Below, one piece after another: positions 24,362 through 33,672 of a stretch of 64,000 nucleotides of DNA. The notes below the pieces were generated by a model. It did not search any database and had not been told where the DNA came from. It worked only from the letters and a program-made list of their open reading frames with translations. The stretch's first letter is position 1. Every line of letters starts with the position of its first letter. Source of the stretch: Novosphingobium sp. Chol11 (GTDB lineage: Bacteria; Pseudomonadota; Alphaproteobacteria; Sphingomonadales; Sphingomonadaceae); NCBI RefSeq assembly GCF_900218065.1, contig NZ_OBMU01000003.1, positions 152,549 through 216,548 of the forward strand. The letters are read 5' to 3'. The position numbers and the translations under genes were made by a program.

Positions 24362-25214
24362 GGCGCAGATCCTCCAAGTCCTTCACATTGCGCCGGTAGA
24401 TTTTCTCCGCCTCATGGAAATCGGCAAAGGCTGCGGAATAGCGGGAGAAGCGGAGCGTCTCCTTCGACCCCAATCCCAGAAATCCGCCGCGCACCAGCGA
24501 TCCGCCGAACAGCCCGAGCGCGCGGTCCTGCAATTCGCGATCGAAATAGATCAGCACATTGCGGCTCGACACCAGTTGCACTTCGGCGAACACCTGGTCA
24601 CTGGCCAGATTATGTTCGGCAAACACCGCGCGGCGGCGCAGCGTCTTGTCGAACACGGCCGCGCCATAGGCAGCGGTATAATAATCGGACAACGACTGCT
24701 TGCCGCCTGCCAGCCGGTGATTTTCCGTAAACTGTGCGATCCGGTCGAGGTCATAGATCCCGGCCTCCGCCTTCTTGAGCGCGGCGGGGCTGATGTCCGT
24801 GCAATAGAAGATGGTTCGATCCTCCAACCCTTCTTCCCGGAACAGGATCGCCAGCGAATAAAATTCCTCGCCATTGGCGCAACCTGCGATCCAGATCTTG
24901 AGCGAAGGATAGGTGCGAAGGTGTGGCACCACCAATTCCCGCAACGCCCGGAAATAGGCGGGGTCGCGGAACATCTCGCTCACCTGGATGGTCAGGAAGC
25001 CCATCAGGTCGGCGAACACCGCCGGGTCGCGCAGCAGGAGATGCTGAAGCTGCGACAGGCTTTCGCACCCATGCCGCTGCTGTGCCCGCGCCAGCCGCCG
25101 GTGCAGCGACCCACGCGAATAGCCGCGAAAGTCGTAATGATAATGCCGCCAGAGCGCCTCCAGCAGCAGGTCAAGCTCCAACTCCTCGTGGGGTGCGAAT
25201 ATCTCCTCGCTCAT
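24351..25214 (-). CDS. CheR-type protein-glutamate O-methyltransferase
   Basis: A 287-residue SAM-dependent methyltransferase, starting at ATG 25214, whose ATGA overlaps the hybrid kinase stop. The N-terminal helical domain has DFRGYSRGSLHRRLARAQQR, the SAM site IWIAGCANGEEFYSLAILF is near residue 120, then CTDISPAAL and VSSRNVLIYFD. All core CheR motifs are present. No chemoreceptor, CheA, CheW or CheB is in the operon, so its target is not obvious; a neighbouring kinase may be methylated or docked instead. Comparable kinase-CheR combinations occur outside chemotaxis in many soil bacteria. Long upstream in-frame sequence belongs to the overlapping kinase and is not used. Confidence 0.88.
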   Translation of the reverse strand: MSEEIFAPHEELELDLLLEALWRHYHYDFRGYSRGSLHRRLARAQQRHGCESLSQLQHLLLRDPAVFADLMGFLTIQVSEMFRDPAYFRALRELVVPHLRTYPSLKIWIAGCANGEEFYSLAILFREEGLEDRTIFYCTDISPAALKKAEAGIYDLDRIAQFTENHRLAGGKQSLSDYYTAAYGAAVFDKTLRRRAVFAEHNLASDQVFAEVQLVSSRNVLIYFDRELQDRALGLFGGSLVRGGFLGLGSKETLRFSRYSAAFADFHEAEKIYRRNVKDLEDLRHAA

Positions 25215-28200
25215 CGCGGCATCCACACGCGGGTGAGGCTGAGCAGCTTGTCCACGTCCAGCGGCTTGGCCAGATAGTCGTTCGCGCCAGCGTCCAGGCA
25301 GTCCTGCTGGTCTCGCGCCATGGCCTTGGCGGTGAGCGCGATGATGGGCATCTGCCTGCCCCATGGCTGGGACCGGATTTCCCGCGTGGCGGTGAGGCCA
25401 TCCATCTCCGGCATCATCACGTCCATCAGCACCAGATCGACAGGATCGGAAAGGCCGCGCGCCGCCTCGTCCAGCGTCTGGAGCGCCTCGCGCCCGTTAC
25501 GTGCGATCCGCACCTTGGCCCCATGCGGCTCGAATATGGAGGTGAGGGCATAGACGTTGCGGATGTCGTCCTCGACCACCAGGATTTCGCGTCCGTCCAA
25601 CGCGGCGTCGCGGTTCAACGATTTGGCGATCAGCGCCTGCTGCGGTTCGGGAAGGTCGGACACCACCTGATGCAGGAACAGCGTCACCTCATCCAGCAAG
25701 CGCTCGGGCGATTTAGCGCCCTTGACGATGATCGACTTGCTGTAGCGCCTCAGCCGCATTTCTTCTTCGGGAGCAAGGTCGCGGCCGGTATAAACGATGA
25801 CGGGCGGGAAACCGACAGCCTCATCAGCGCTCAGTCGCTCCAGCAAGTCCAAGCCCGAAGCGTCGGGCAGGTTGAGGTCGAGCACCATGCAATCGAATGT
25901 CTCGCGGCCGAGCAGATCGAAACATTGCGCGGCGGAATGCGCCTCGACCGTCTCGACATCACGCGACGCGAGCAGCAGCTTCACGCTCTCGGCCTGCTGC
26001 GCATCATCCTCGACCACCAGAACGCGGCGCAGGCGCTGGGACATGCGCGCTTCCAACCCTTCCAGCATATCAACCAGAGCGTCGCGCTTCACCGGCTTGA
26101 ACAGATAGCCGATGGCGCCGCTGGACAGCGCCGCCTGACTATCGTCATCGACGGATACCACATGCACCGGGATATGGCGCGTACGCACGTCGCGCTTGAT
26201 CCGGTCGAGCACCGAAAGGCCGGTATGATCCGGCAGGTTCATGTCCAATATGACGGCATTTGGCACATATTGCCGCGCCATCAGCGCGCCTTCGTCAGCG
26301 GTGGTCGCGATCAGGCACTGAAAATTCAGCTCATGCGCGACGTCGCAGAGGATCTTGGCGAAGACCGGATCATCCTCGACGATCAGGATGACTCGCGCAT
26401 CGCCCGACAGCGTTTCCCGGTCGTCCTGCGCGGCCGGGCCTTTGCGGCGGCGGGCAGGCTTGGGGTTGGACGGGGCAGGGCGGAACTGTTCGACCGGCCG
26501 CAACATCTCTGCGGAACTGCTTGCTGCATCATCATAGCGCTCGGGCAGGATCAGCGTGAAGGCGCTGCCTTCGCCAGCGATACTCTCCACCTGCACTTCG
26601 CCGCCAAGCAGGCGGGCGAGTTCGCGCGAAATGGAGAGACCAAGGCCGGTGCCGCCATATTTGCGGCTGACGGTGCCATCCGCCTGGCGGAAGGCTTCGA
26701 ATATCACCTGCTGCTGTTCGGGCGGGATACCGACGCCCGTGTCCCGCACGGTAAAGGCGATCCTGCCGTTGGCGGCTGCGTTCACGGCCAGAGTGACTGA
26801 TCCCGTCTCGGTGAACTTGATGGCGTTGGACAGGAAATTCTTCAGCACCTGTTCGATCCGCTGGGGATCGCTGTCCATTTCCGCAGGCGCGCCCGGCTCC
26901 TGCTTCACGCTGAACGCAAGGCCCTTCGATTTTGCGGACGGCGCAAAGACCGCCTCCATCTTTTCGGTGAGCGCACGGATGCTCATGCGGCGGGTGTGCA
27001 GTTCCAGCTTGCCCGCCTCGATCTTTGAAATGTCGAGAATGTCGTTGATCAGCGTCAGCAGGTCATTGCCTGACGTCTCGATCGTTTCGGCATGCCGTAC
27101 CTGCTCTGGCGACAGGTTGCCGCCGCGATTTTCCGCCAGCAATCGCGCCATGATAAGCAGCGAGTTGAGCGGCGTGCGCAGTTCGTGGCTCATATTCGCC
27201 AGGAACTCGGACTTGTAGCGGCTAGCCTGTTCCAGCTCGCCAGCCTGGTTTTCCAGCGATCGCTGCGTCCGCGTCAAGTCGTCGCGCTGGATTTCCAACT
27301 GCCGCGCCTGTTCTTCAAGCTGGGAATTGGTCTGTTCCAGCTCCGCCTGCTGGGTTTCCAGCCTGGCCGCCGATTCCTGCAACTGGCGGCTTTGCTGCTC
27401 CAGCTCTTCATTATTGGCGCGCAGCTCCTCGCTTTGCGCCTGCAATTCCTCGGCCTGCTGCTGCGTTTCCTCCAGCAGTTCACGCAGGCGCGCACGATAT
27501 TTGCCTGACCGAATGGCGACGCCAAGCTGCGCACCGATCCTGTCCAGCAATGCCTGTGCTTCGCTATCGGCGTCCTTGGGCAAGCCCAGTTCGATGACGG
27601 CGTTGATGGTGCCATCGGCCTGCGTCGTGCTGATAAGCAGGCTGTCGGGTTTGGATTGGCCCAGTGCCGACCCGTAGGACAGATAACCGTCAGGCACGTC
27701 CTTGAGGAAAAAGCTGCGCTTGTCGCGCACCGCTTGGCCCAACAGCCCGTCGCTCAGCGAAAATCGCTCCGGCAGCGGCGCGTCCGCAGGCACCGCATAG
27801 GTGGCATAGCGGCGAAAACCTTCCCCATTGGCGATGTACAGCGCGCCCGCCTGCGCCTTAAGATAATCGGCCAGGAATGTAAGCGCACTCGTCGCCAGCG
27901 TATCGAGCGGCTGTTCGCCGCCGACCGCCTTTGCAAGGCCGACCTGTCCGCCTTGCAGCCACTCCTCCCGCGCGATCGCCAGCCGGTTGCGGATGAACAG
28001 CACGCCGATGATGGCCAGGACCCAGCAGGTCACGCCTGCCAACGCACGGTTGGTGATCGCGACCTGGGGATCGACGCCCGCGGGCGCCAGCGTGAAGCCG
28101 ACGATGGTCAGCAGCGTCGCCAGCGCGGTAACGATCAATGGAGCCTGCTGCCGCCGCGCCACATAGGAAAGAACGATGGGAAGCAGATAGGCGACCCATA

Positions 28201-28309
28201 CCGCCGTCCCGAGCGGGAAGATGATGTCGGCTGCGAAGGGCAGGGCGAGAAGAACGGCCAGCGCACCATAAAGCCAGGCCTGCGTGATCGGCGATTTAGA
28301 CTGCTGCAT
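25211..28309 (-). CDS. Membrane hybrid histidine kinase with three receivers
   Basis: A 1032-residue sensor. About four membrane segments lie in residues 10-110, then a GAF-like domain (about 130-268) and a long glutamine/glutamate-rich coiled coil (about 270-365). A HisKA domain has His375 in FLANMSHELRTPL, and the HATPase has the N-box NFLSNAIKFTE and the G-boxes DTGVGIPP and GGTGLGLSI. Three receivers follow, each with its Asp motif: AVILDMNLPDHTG, CMVLDLNLPDASG and LVLMDVMMPEMDG. It is first in the operon with CheR and the HWE kinase. The layout resembles GAF-coiled-coil master kinases of multi-kinase networks. A perfect general-stress promoter match lies about 130 bases upstream. Signal unknown. 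Confidence 0.92.
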   Translation of the reverse strand: MQQSKSPITQAWLYGALAVLLALPFAADIIFPLGTAVWVAYLLPIVLSYVARRQQAPLIVTALATLLTIVGFTLAPAGVDPQVAITNRALAGVTCWVLAIIGVLFIRNRLAIAREEWLQGGQVGLAKAVGGEQPLDTLATSALTFLADYLKAQAGALYIANGEGFRRYATYAVPADAPLPERFSLSDGLLGQAVRDKRSFFLKDVPDGYLSYGSALGQSKPDSLLISTTQADGTINAVIELGLPKDADSEAQALLDRIGAQLGVAIRSGKYRARLRELLEETQQQAEELQAQSEELRANNEELEQQSRQLQESAARLETQQAELEQTNSQLEEQARQLEIQRDDLTRTQRSLENQAGELEQASRYKSEFLANMSHELRTPLNSLLIMARLLAENRGGNLSPEQVRHAETIETSGNDLLTLINDILDISKIEAGKLELHTRRMSIRALTEKMEAVFAPSAKSKGLAFSVKQEPGAPAEMDSDPQRIEQVLKNFLSNAIKFTETGSVTLAVNAAANGRIAFTVRDTGVGIPPEQQQVIFEAFRQADGTVSRKYGGTGLGLSISRELARLLGGEVQVESIAGEGSAFTLILPERYDDAASSSAEMLRPVEQFRPAPSNPKPARRRKGPAAQDDRETLSGDARVILIVEDDPVFAKILCDVAHELNFQCLIATTADEGALMARQYVPNAVILDMNLPDHTGLSVLDRIKRDVRTRHIPVHVVSVDDDSQAALSSGAIGYLFKPVKRDALVDMLEGLEARMSQRLRRVLVVEDDAQQAESVKLLLASRDVETVEAHSAAQCFDLLGRETFDCMVLDLNLPDASGLDLLERLSADEAVGFPPVIVYTGRDLAPEEEMRLRRYSKSIIVKGAKSPERLLDEVTLFLHQVVSDLPEPQQALIAKSLNRDAALDGREILVVEDDIRNVYALTSIFEPHGAKVRIARNGREALQTLDEAARGLSDPVDLVLMDVMMPEMDGLTATREIRSQPWGRQMPIIALTAKAMARDQQDCLDAGANDYLAKPLDVDKLLSLTRVWMPR

Positions 28310-28436
28310 CCGTTTAAAAAAAGCCCCTGTCGCGCAGTCCGCGCCACAGGAAGCCTACTTCCCCCCTTTTTGCCCTTCGCCCGACATGCACGAATAGCCC
28401 CTAAAAAGGGTTTTCGGGCGTGCCTTGAAGGGCTGC

Positions 28437-28461
28437 AACGACCGGAGTGGCGAATGGTTCC
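28437..28461 (-). promoter_or_regulatory. EcfG-type (general stress sigma factor) promoter
   Basis: Read on the minus strand, GGAAC (28461-28457), a 16-base spacer and CGTT (28440-28437) match the alphaproteobacterial EcfG consensus GGAAC-N16/17-CGTT exactly. It points at the hybrid kinase operon, leaving a leader of roughly 120 bases. The 28310-28553 stretch otherwise holds only the divergent transporter promoter. Confidence 0.65.
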
Positions 28462-28553
28462 CTCACAAAGTTCGCCGCCCACTCAACTCGCGCTTGTTCC
28501 TTGAAGCGCTTCGCCTCTATGCAGATGACCATAGCGAACAAGGGGGAGGGCGG

Positions 28554-29867
28554 ATGAACGCGCAAATGGATGCCGCCGATAGGGCAGTCAGCAAGCGGGA
28601 ACTAAGGACGGTCGTCGGCGCGAGCCTAATCGGTACGATGATCGAATGGTTCGACTTCTTCATCTACGGCGTTGCCTCCGCTCTGGTGTTCAACCGCCTG
28701 TTCTTCCCGTCCTTTGATCCGTTGACGGGTACGTTGCTCGCCTTTTCAACCTACGCGCTCGGCTTTCTCGCCCGGCCCTTGGGTGGGATCGTGTTCGGCC
28801 ATTTCGGCGACCGCATCGGGCGCAAGACATTGCTGATGATCAGCCTTCTCACCATGGGTCTTTCGACGACCGCCATCGGCCTGCTGCCCACCTATCAACA
28901 GATCGGCACCTGGGCGCCGGTCCTGCTCGTCCTGCTCCGCCTGCTTCAGGGCTTTGCCGTGGGCGGCGAATGGGGCGGCGCGGTGCTGATCGTGGCGGAG
29001 GTCGCACCCGCCTCGCAACGCGGCTTCTGGACCAGCTGGCCGCAAGTCGGCGCGCCCGCGGGCAATCTGCTCGCCGCCGCCGTTTTCGCCATGTCGTCGG
29101 CGCTCCTGACGGAAGCCGACTTCATGGCCTGGGGCTGGCGCATACCTTTCCTGCTGTCGATCGTGCTCGTGTTCGTTGGCTGGTGGCTCCGCCGCGCCGT
29201 GTCCGAAAGCATGGTCTTCGCCCGTGAAGCAGCCGCTGGCGGCGTCGAGCGCTTCCCCGCGATCGAGGCACTCCGCCGCAAGGGCCGCGCCCTCCTCATC
29301 GGAGCGGGCCTCCGCTTCGGAGAGAATATCTGCTACTATGTCGCCGCCACTTTCGCGATCACCTATTGGACGGAAATCAAGGGCGGAGACCGCTCGCTCG
29401 TCCTCAACGCCGTGCTGATCGGCTCCGCGCTCGAATGTCTCACCATGCCCCTGTTCGCCGCCTTGTCCGACCGCATCGGGCGCAGGCTCGTCTATGGCGC
29501 GGGCGCGCTGTGCGTAGCCGCCTGGTTCCTCATCTTCTTTACGCTGCTTGATGGGGGCACGATCTGGAGCGTTGGTATCGCCATAACCGTCGCGATGGTT
29601 GCCCATGGCGCCATGTATGCCCCGCAGGGCGCGATGATCACCGAGCTTTTCCCCACCCGCCTGCGCTATTCGGCCGCCAGCATAGCCTATCAGGCGACAT
29701 CCATCATCGCGGGCTCGCTCGCCCCGATCATCGCCCTGTCGCTCTACAAGGCGAGCGGGGGCACCGGCATGGTCGCCGCCTATGTGATCGGCGGCCTGCT
29801 TATCACCCTCATCGCCGTTGCGGCGGCACCCGAAACGCGCGGGGTGGATCTCAACAAGGTGGGGTGA
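28554..29867 (+). CDS. MHS-family MFS transporter (metabolite/H+ symporter)
   Basis: A 437-residue transporter from ATG 28554, preceded by the strong site AGGGGGAGGG. N-terminal VVGASLIGTMIEWFDFFIYG is the classic metabolite:H+ symporter opening (ProP/ShiA/KgtP group). GHFGDRIGRKTLLM and ALSDRIGRRLVYG are the two loop motifs, and LLQGFAVGGEWGGAVLIVAE is a family hallmark. About 12 membrane segments lie in the inner membrane. The family takes up dicarboxylates, shikimate, betaine or similar compounds with protons. It is divergent from the kinase operon and alone, so the substrate cannot be inferred. Confidence 0.88.
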   Translation: MNAQMDAADRAVSKRELRTVVGASLIGTMIEWFDFFIYGVASALVFNRLFFPSFDPLTGTLLAFSTYALGFLARPLGGIVFGHFGDRIGRKTLLMISLLTMGLSTTAIGLLPTYQQIGTWAPVLLVLLRLLQGFAVGGEWGGAVLIVAEVAPASQRGFWTSWPQVGAPAGNLLAAAVFAMSSALLTEADFMAWGWRIPFLLSIVLVFVGWWLRRAVSESMVFAREAAAGGVERFPAIEALRRKGRALLIGAGLRFGENICYYVAATFAITYWTEIKGGDRSLVLNAVLIGSALECLTMPLFAALSDRIGRRLVYGAGALCVAAWFLIFFTLLDGGTIWSVGIAITVAMVAHGAMYAPQGAMITELFPTRLRYSAASIAYQATSIIAGSLAPIIALSLYKASGGTGMVAAYVIGGLLITLIAVAAAPETRGVDLNKVG

Positions 29868-29949
29868 TCGTGAACATTATCGTAGCCCTAACCTATGTAC
29901 GCGCACCCCTGTTTCCGCTCGCCTAAAGGGAAGATGTTCAGGGAAGAGA

Positions 29950-29988
29950 TGGCGAGAGACCCGGCAGCTACCAGCCCGTCTCTCGCCA
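29950..29988. terminator. Hairpin terminator after the MHS transporter
   Basis: TGGCGAGAGAC (29950-29960) pairs perfectly with GTCTCTCGCCA (29978-29988) across a 17-base loop, 83 bases after the transporter stop. The T-run is weak, so it may act as an RNA-end stabiliser or a Rho-assisted stop. Confidence 0.55.
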
Positions 29989-30005
29989 CCCTTTGATACT
30001 CTTAC

Positions 30006-30030
30006 GGAACAAGCTGAAGCTCCATCTGTT
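30006..30030 (+). promoter_or_regulatory. EcfG-type promoter
   Basis: GGAAC (30006-30010), 16 bases, then TGTT (30027-30030) followed by CAC. The spacing is the same as at 28437-28461, and the -10 is the same TGTTCAC seen at 55616. It lies 27 bases before the small membrane protein start at 30057, which makes a short leader. Confidence 0.6.
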
Positions 30031-30056
30031 CACTATCCACCAAGAGGAGGATAAAG

Positions 30057-30347
30057 ATGGCCGAAGTTCACAGAGATCCCTATTCCGGAGACCGGACGGT
30101 CGTTCACAAAAGCCGCGGCGGGCGCACGCTTGCAATAGTATTGATCCTGATCCTGGCAGTCGTCGGCATCCTGTTCGCCACGGGCTTCTGGAAGGCCGAT
30201 GTCAAGGGCGGCGACATGCCGGAAGTCAGCGTCCAGGGCGGCGACCTTCCCAAGGTGGACGTCGACTCGAAGGAGGTTGTCGTTGGCTCGAAGAAGGAAA
30301 CCATCGACGTTCCGACCGTCGGCGTGAAGGATAATGGCGAAGAATAA
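30057..30347 (+). CDS. Small single-pass membrane protein, likely stress-induced
   Basis: A 96-residue protein with one clear membrane segment (about residues 24-44, TLAIVLILILAVVGILFATG) after a short charged N-terminus. It is followed by a valine/glycine/lysine-rich tail with near-repeats: DVKGGDMPEVSVQGG, DLPKVDVDSKEVVVG, KETIDVPTVGV. GAGGA lies eight bases before the ATG. The EcfG-type promoter directly upstream and the strong hairpin downstream mark it as a stand-alone stress-regulon gene. I do not recognise a named family; a periplasmic tail anchored in the inner membrane is the likely topology. Confidence 0.75.
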   Translation: MAEVHRDPYSGDRTVVHKSRGGRTLAIVLILILAVVGILFATGFWKADVKGGDMPEVSVQGGDLPKVDVDSKEVVVGSKKETIDVPTVGVKDNGEE

Positions 30348-30375
30348 TCTTCGCTAAGAAGCCGAGAAACAGTTC

Positions 30376-30429
30376 AGCGGGTGAAACGCCATGGCAGCGT
30401 CAAAAGGCTGACACGGAGTTTCACCCGCT
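30376..30429. terminator. Bidirectional terminator
   Basis: AGCGGGTGAAAC (30376-30387) pairs with GTTTCACCCGCT (30418-30429). It is followed by a short T-rich stretch on the plus strand. It separates the small membrane protein gene from the minus-strand DeoR gene and could serve both. Confidence 0.7.
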
Positions 30430-30456
30430 TTTATTTCAATCAAAAGCGTCGCGGCA

Positions 30457-31245
30457 TCATGCGTCCGCGATGATGACCTCAGCGCCTGCATGTTCCAGCA
30501 TGGCGATGGCACGCGGCTCGACGCCACGATCCGTGACCACGACATCCACCTCGTTCAGGCCGCAAACGATCGCTCCTGACGACGACGTGAATTTGGAACT
30601 GTCGACCAGCAGGATGACCTGCTCCGCGCGATCGATCAGGCGGCGTTCGGCGGCGACCAGAATGACATCCTGCTGCATCACCCCCTGAGGCCCCACGGCC
30701 GCTGCGCCCATGAAGAGCTTGGGCGCGTGAAATCGCGGCATTGATTCTTCACCCGCAGGCGCAAGGATGATGTTCTGTTCCCTGAACAGCGTGCCGGACG
30801 GTAGGAGTATCTGCGTGCCACTCTGCGGCAGCAGCGCGTTGGCGATGTGCAGCGAATTGGTCAGCACCGACAGGTCCAGCCCATCGATATGCGGGCACAT
30901 CTGCAACGTCGTCGTGCCGCCATCGATCATGATGCCTTCGCCATGCTGGCACAATTCCGCGGCAGCCCGGCCGATCGATCGCTTCTGCGCCAGATTTTCG
31001 GTGATGGATTGGGCAAAAGGCGTGCCCGCCAGCCGTGCCCCGCCATCCGGCTTGCCGCCATGGCTTTCCGTCAGCCGCGCCCCGCCCCGGACGCGGTGGA
31101 TCACGCCCTCGTCCTCGAGCCGGGAAAGGTCGCGGCGGATTGTGGCCGGGGACGCTGCAAGCCGCGATTCCAGGGCGCGATAGCTGACGAAGCCGGTAGG
31201 GCCCATTGCTTCGATGATCAGCCTTTCGCGTTCCTCCGCGTGCAT
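30457..31245 (-). CDS. DeoR family regulator of the rhamnose locus
   Basis: A 262-residue regulator from ATG 31245, behind a GGGGA ribosome site; the open frame extends 15 codons further upstream. The N-terminal helix-turn-helix ESRLAASPATIRRDLSRLED, then GVIHRVRGGARL, is the DeoR signature. The C-terminal sugar-phosphate sensor domain has IMIDGGTTTLQMCPHI and the GAAAVGPQGVMQQD stretch. It is the last gene of the minus-strand unit with the permease, lactate dehydrogenase and rhamnulokinase. By family and context it represses the rhamnose genes until a phosphorylated intermediate such as rhamnulose-1-phosphate accumulates (inference). Direct repeats between the divergent arms are likely sites. 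Confidence 0.85.
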   Translation of the reverse strand: MHAEERERLIIEAMGPTGFVSYRALESRLAASPATIRRDLSRLEDEGVIHRVRGGARLTESHGGKPDGGARLAGTPFAQSITENLAQKRSIGRAAAELCQHGEGIMIDGGTTTLQMCPHIDGLDLSVLTNSLHIANALLPQSGTQILLPSGTLFREQNIILAPAGEESMPRFHAPKLFMGAAAVGPQGVMQQDVILVAAERRLIDRAEQVILLVDSSKFTSSSGAIVCGLNEVDVVVTDRGVEPRAIAMLEHAGAEVIIADA

Positions 31246-31264
31246 TGTCCCCGAACCCCCTTGA

Positions 31265-32509
31265 TCAGGCAGCCGCCCGTTCAGCTTCAAGCTGTTCCAG
31301 CGACTTGCCTTCGTTGCGCGGCGCCCAAAGGGTGCCGATGACGCCGCTTATGACGAGGAAGCCTGTCAGAATCCACGCCAGCGTCGTGAAGCCCGTAGCG
31401 CTCAGCATCGGAACGAAGAAGCTGAATATGCCAAGGCTGATGCGAACTATCGCAAAGCACAGGCCCTGCGCGGTCGACCGCAGCATGGTCGGGAACATCT
31501 CCGAACTCCACAGCTGGAAGAAGCTCTGTGCGCCGAAACCGCCGCCGAACTGAAGCAGGAAGACGTGCAGCAGCGCGATCGGGATGGTCAGCGGGAAGAT
31601 GGCCAGCAGGACCATGCCGATCACCTGGATGATCGCCGAAATCGCGAACAGCGTCCGCTGATTGACCTTGTCGGCATAGCGCATGAAGACCAGGCCGATC
31701 GAAGCCATGCCAATCGCGAAGGACAGCGCCTGAATGGCGACCGACTGCGCCTGCGTCGCCGCGCCCACCGTGCGCAGGATGTAGGGGAAGAAGAAGCCGT
31801 TCGTCCCCGCCCACAGGTTCCAGAAGCCGTACATGCCGACCAGGCCCAGGATGGACGCCAGATATTTGGGCTGGAACAGCGTGGACACTGGCAGCTTGGT
31901 GACGCCTTCCGCCTGCGCGGCTTCCCACCGTTCGGATTCCTTCATCCGCGAACGCAGGAAGGTGAGGCCCAGCGCGATCACCAGCAGATGGGCAAAGACG
32001 ATCCGTGCGCCAAGTTCGCCAAGGCTGGTCAGCGCCAGGCTGAGCAACAGCACGACCACGGGCCCCAGATACCAGAGCACTTGCGCCACGCCGGAATGCT
32101 TGCCGCGCCGGTCATCGGGCGCTTGTTCGGCAATCAGCGACCAGGACGCCGGAATATCCGCGCCCACGGCTACGCCGACGATCAGGAAGCCGACCACGAT
32201 CATCCACGGCGCGAAGGCAAAGACCAGCATCGCCATGCCGATCGCATAGACCAGCATGTCCCACTGGTAGATCTTCTTGCGGCCCAGCTTGTCGCACAGC
32301 CGCCCGCCGACATAGGCACCCACGCCCGCGCCGATCGCATTCGGCCCGAAAGCGCCGATCAGGCCGATGAAGTCGTTCGACAGCCCATAGCTTTCCTGCC
32401 AGAGCGCGAGTGCGGCAGAGCCAGCGACGATAGACCCCGCGTCGATATAGTTGGCAAGTCCAGCAAGGATCGTGTCCCGCCAATTATCCTTCTGTGCTCC
32501 CGCACTCAT
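31265..32509 (-). CDS. MFS sugar permease, probable L-rhamnose transporter
   Basis: A 414-residue transporter with about 12 membrane segments. Sugar-porter-like motifs are [15 protein letters not shown] in loop 2-3 and [12 protein letters not shown] in the central loop. [20 protein letters not shown] and [15 protein letters not shown] are also typical of MFS sugar carriers. It overlaps the lactate dehydrogenase stop by four bases and is followed by the DeoR gene. In a complete rhamnose locus it is the obvious inner-membrane importer of L-rhamnose; the specificity is inferred from neighbours, not from residues. Confidence 0.85.
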   Translation of the reverse strand: MSAGAQKDNWRDTILAGLANYIDAGSIVAGSAALALWQESYGLSNDFIGLIGAFGPNAIGAGVGAYVGGRLCDKLGRKKIYQWDMLVYAIGMAMLVFAFAPWMIVVGFLIVGVAVGADIPASWSLIAEQAPDDRRGKHSGVAQVLWYLGPVVVLLLSLALTSLGELGARIVFAHLLVIALGLTFLRSRMKESERWEAAQAEGVTKLPVSTLFQPKYLASILGLVGMYGFWNLWAGTNGFFFPYILRTVGAATQAQSVAIQALSFAIGMASIGLVFMRYADKVNQRTLFAISAIIQVIGMVLLAIFPLTIPIALLHVFLLQFGGGFGAQSFFQLWSSEMFPTMLRSTAQGLCFAIVRISLGIFSFFVPMLSATGFTTLAWILTGFLVISGVIGTLWAPRNEGKSLEQLEAERAAA

Positions 32510-33660
32510 ACCATGTCCCTCCCGGTCAAAATGCTCTGGTTTATGTCGGTGACAGTGGAGCAGCCGGTGAGCGCCATCGCCACCCGCATCTCCGCTTCGA
32601 TCAATTGCAACATCTTCGTGACGCCCGCTTCACCCTGCGCCGCCAGCGCATAGGCCCAGGCGCGGCCGAGCAGCACGCCCTTCGCGCCCAGCGCCAGCAT
32701 GCGCACCACGTCCAATCCCGAACGGACGCCGCCATCGGCAAGCACCGTCAGCTTGTCGCCGACCGCGTCCGCAATCGGGGGCAGGGCGCGCGCGGTCGAC
32801 AGAACGCCATCCAGCTGCCGCCCGCCATGGTTGGACACGACGATACCGTCCGCTCCCAGCGCAGCCGCCTCCCGCGCGTCCTCGGGGTCAAGCAGCCCCT
32901 TGATGATCAGCGGGCCCTTCCATTCGGACCGGATGAAATCCAGATCGCGCCAGTGGATCGACGGATCGAAATTATTGCGCATCCAGGCGAAGAAATCCTC
33001 GATACCGGTCTTGCCCTGCAACACCGGCGCGACATTCCCCAGCGTATGGGGACGGCCGCGCACGCCCACGTTCCAGGCCCAGCCCGGCCTCATCATCGCT
33101 TGCGCCGTGCGCCAGATCGCGCCCTTCAACCCATCCGCGCCAGCAAGGCCGCTATGATAGTCGCGATAGCGGCTCCCCGGCACCGGCATGTCGACCGTGA
33201 AGACGAGGGCGGAGCATTGGGCGGCAGCTGCCTGCGCCAGCAGGTCCTTCATGAAGGCGCGGTCGCGGATCATGTAAAGCTGGAACCAGAAGGGCTGCGA
33301 CGCGGCACGCGCGACTTCGGCCAGAGAACAGGCGCCCACCGTCGAAAGAGTGAAGGGCACGCCCGCCGCTTCGGCAGCACGCAACGCTTGCGTCTCGCCG
33401 CGCCGTGCATTCAGTCCGGCCAGGCCGATCGGGGCGAGCGCCACCGGCAGAGCCTGCTTCCGGCCGAACAGGCTGGTGGATAGTTCGAGGGCCGACACGT
33501 CGCGCAACACCCGCTGGCGCAGCGCGATGTCACTCAACTCGCTCACATTCTTGCGCAGCGTCACCTCGGCATAAGAGCCGCCGTCGATATATTCGAACAG
33601 GAAACGGGGCAGGCGGCGTCGGGCGGCCTCACGAAAATCGGTGACGCTGGCTATCGGCAT
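32506..33660 (-). CDS. lldD: FMN-dependent L-lactate dehydrogenase
   Basis: A 384-residue FMN enzyme of the alpha-hydroxy-acid dehydrogenase family. [12 protein letters not shown] and [13 protein letters not shown] mark the FMN pocket, and [14 protein letters not shown] is the LldD-type stretch. The catalytic His278 sits in [12 protein letters not shown], and the phosphate site reads [13 protein letters not shown] then [11 protein letters not shown]. Length matches LldD (about 380-396). It oxidises L-lactate to pyruvate at the inner membrane, feeding electrons to the respiratory chain. Lactate is the product expected from the lactaldehyde dehydrogenase half of the rhamnose aldolase fusion, so this gene closes the pathway. 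It lies 12 bases after the kinase stop. Confidence 0.9.
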   Translation of the reverse strand: MPIASVTDFREAARRRLPRFLFEYIDGGSYAEVTLRKNVSELSDIALRQRVLRDVSALELSTSLFGRKQALPVALAPIGLAGLNARRGETQALRAAEAAGVPFTLSTVGACSLAEVARAASQPFWFQLYMIRDRAFMKDLLAQAAAAQCSALVFTVDMPVPGSRYRDYHSGLAGADGLKGAIWRTAQAMMRPGWAWNVGVRGRPHTLGNVAPVLQGKTGIEDFFAWMRNNFDPSIHWRDLDFIRSEWKGPLIIKGLLDPEDAREAAALGADGIVVSNHGGRQLDGVLSTARALPPIADAVGDKLTVLADGGVRSGLDVVRMLALGAKGVLLGRAWAYALAAQGEAGVTKMLQLIEAEMRVAMALTGCSTVTDINQSILTGRDMV

Positions 33661-33672
33661 GCACGAAACCTT

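Noticed and set aside
22721..28504. Long plus-strand open frames opposite the kinase operon (up to 625 codons)
   Set aside because: They are antisense to well-defined kinase and CheR domains, carry no recognisable motifs, and are a product of high GC in the third codon position.
31565..33483. Two long plus-strand frames opposite the permease and lldD genes
   Set aside because: Both lie wholly over clear minus-strand genes and contain His/Arg/Asp-rich shadow sequence.
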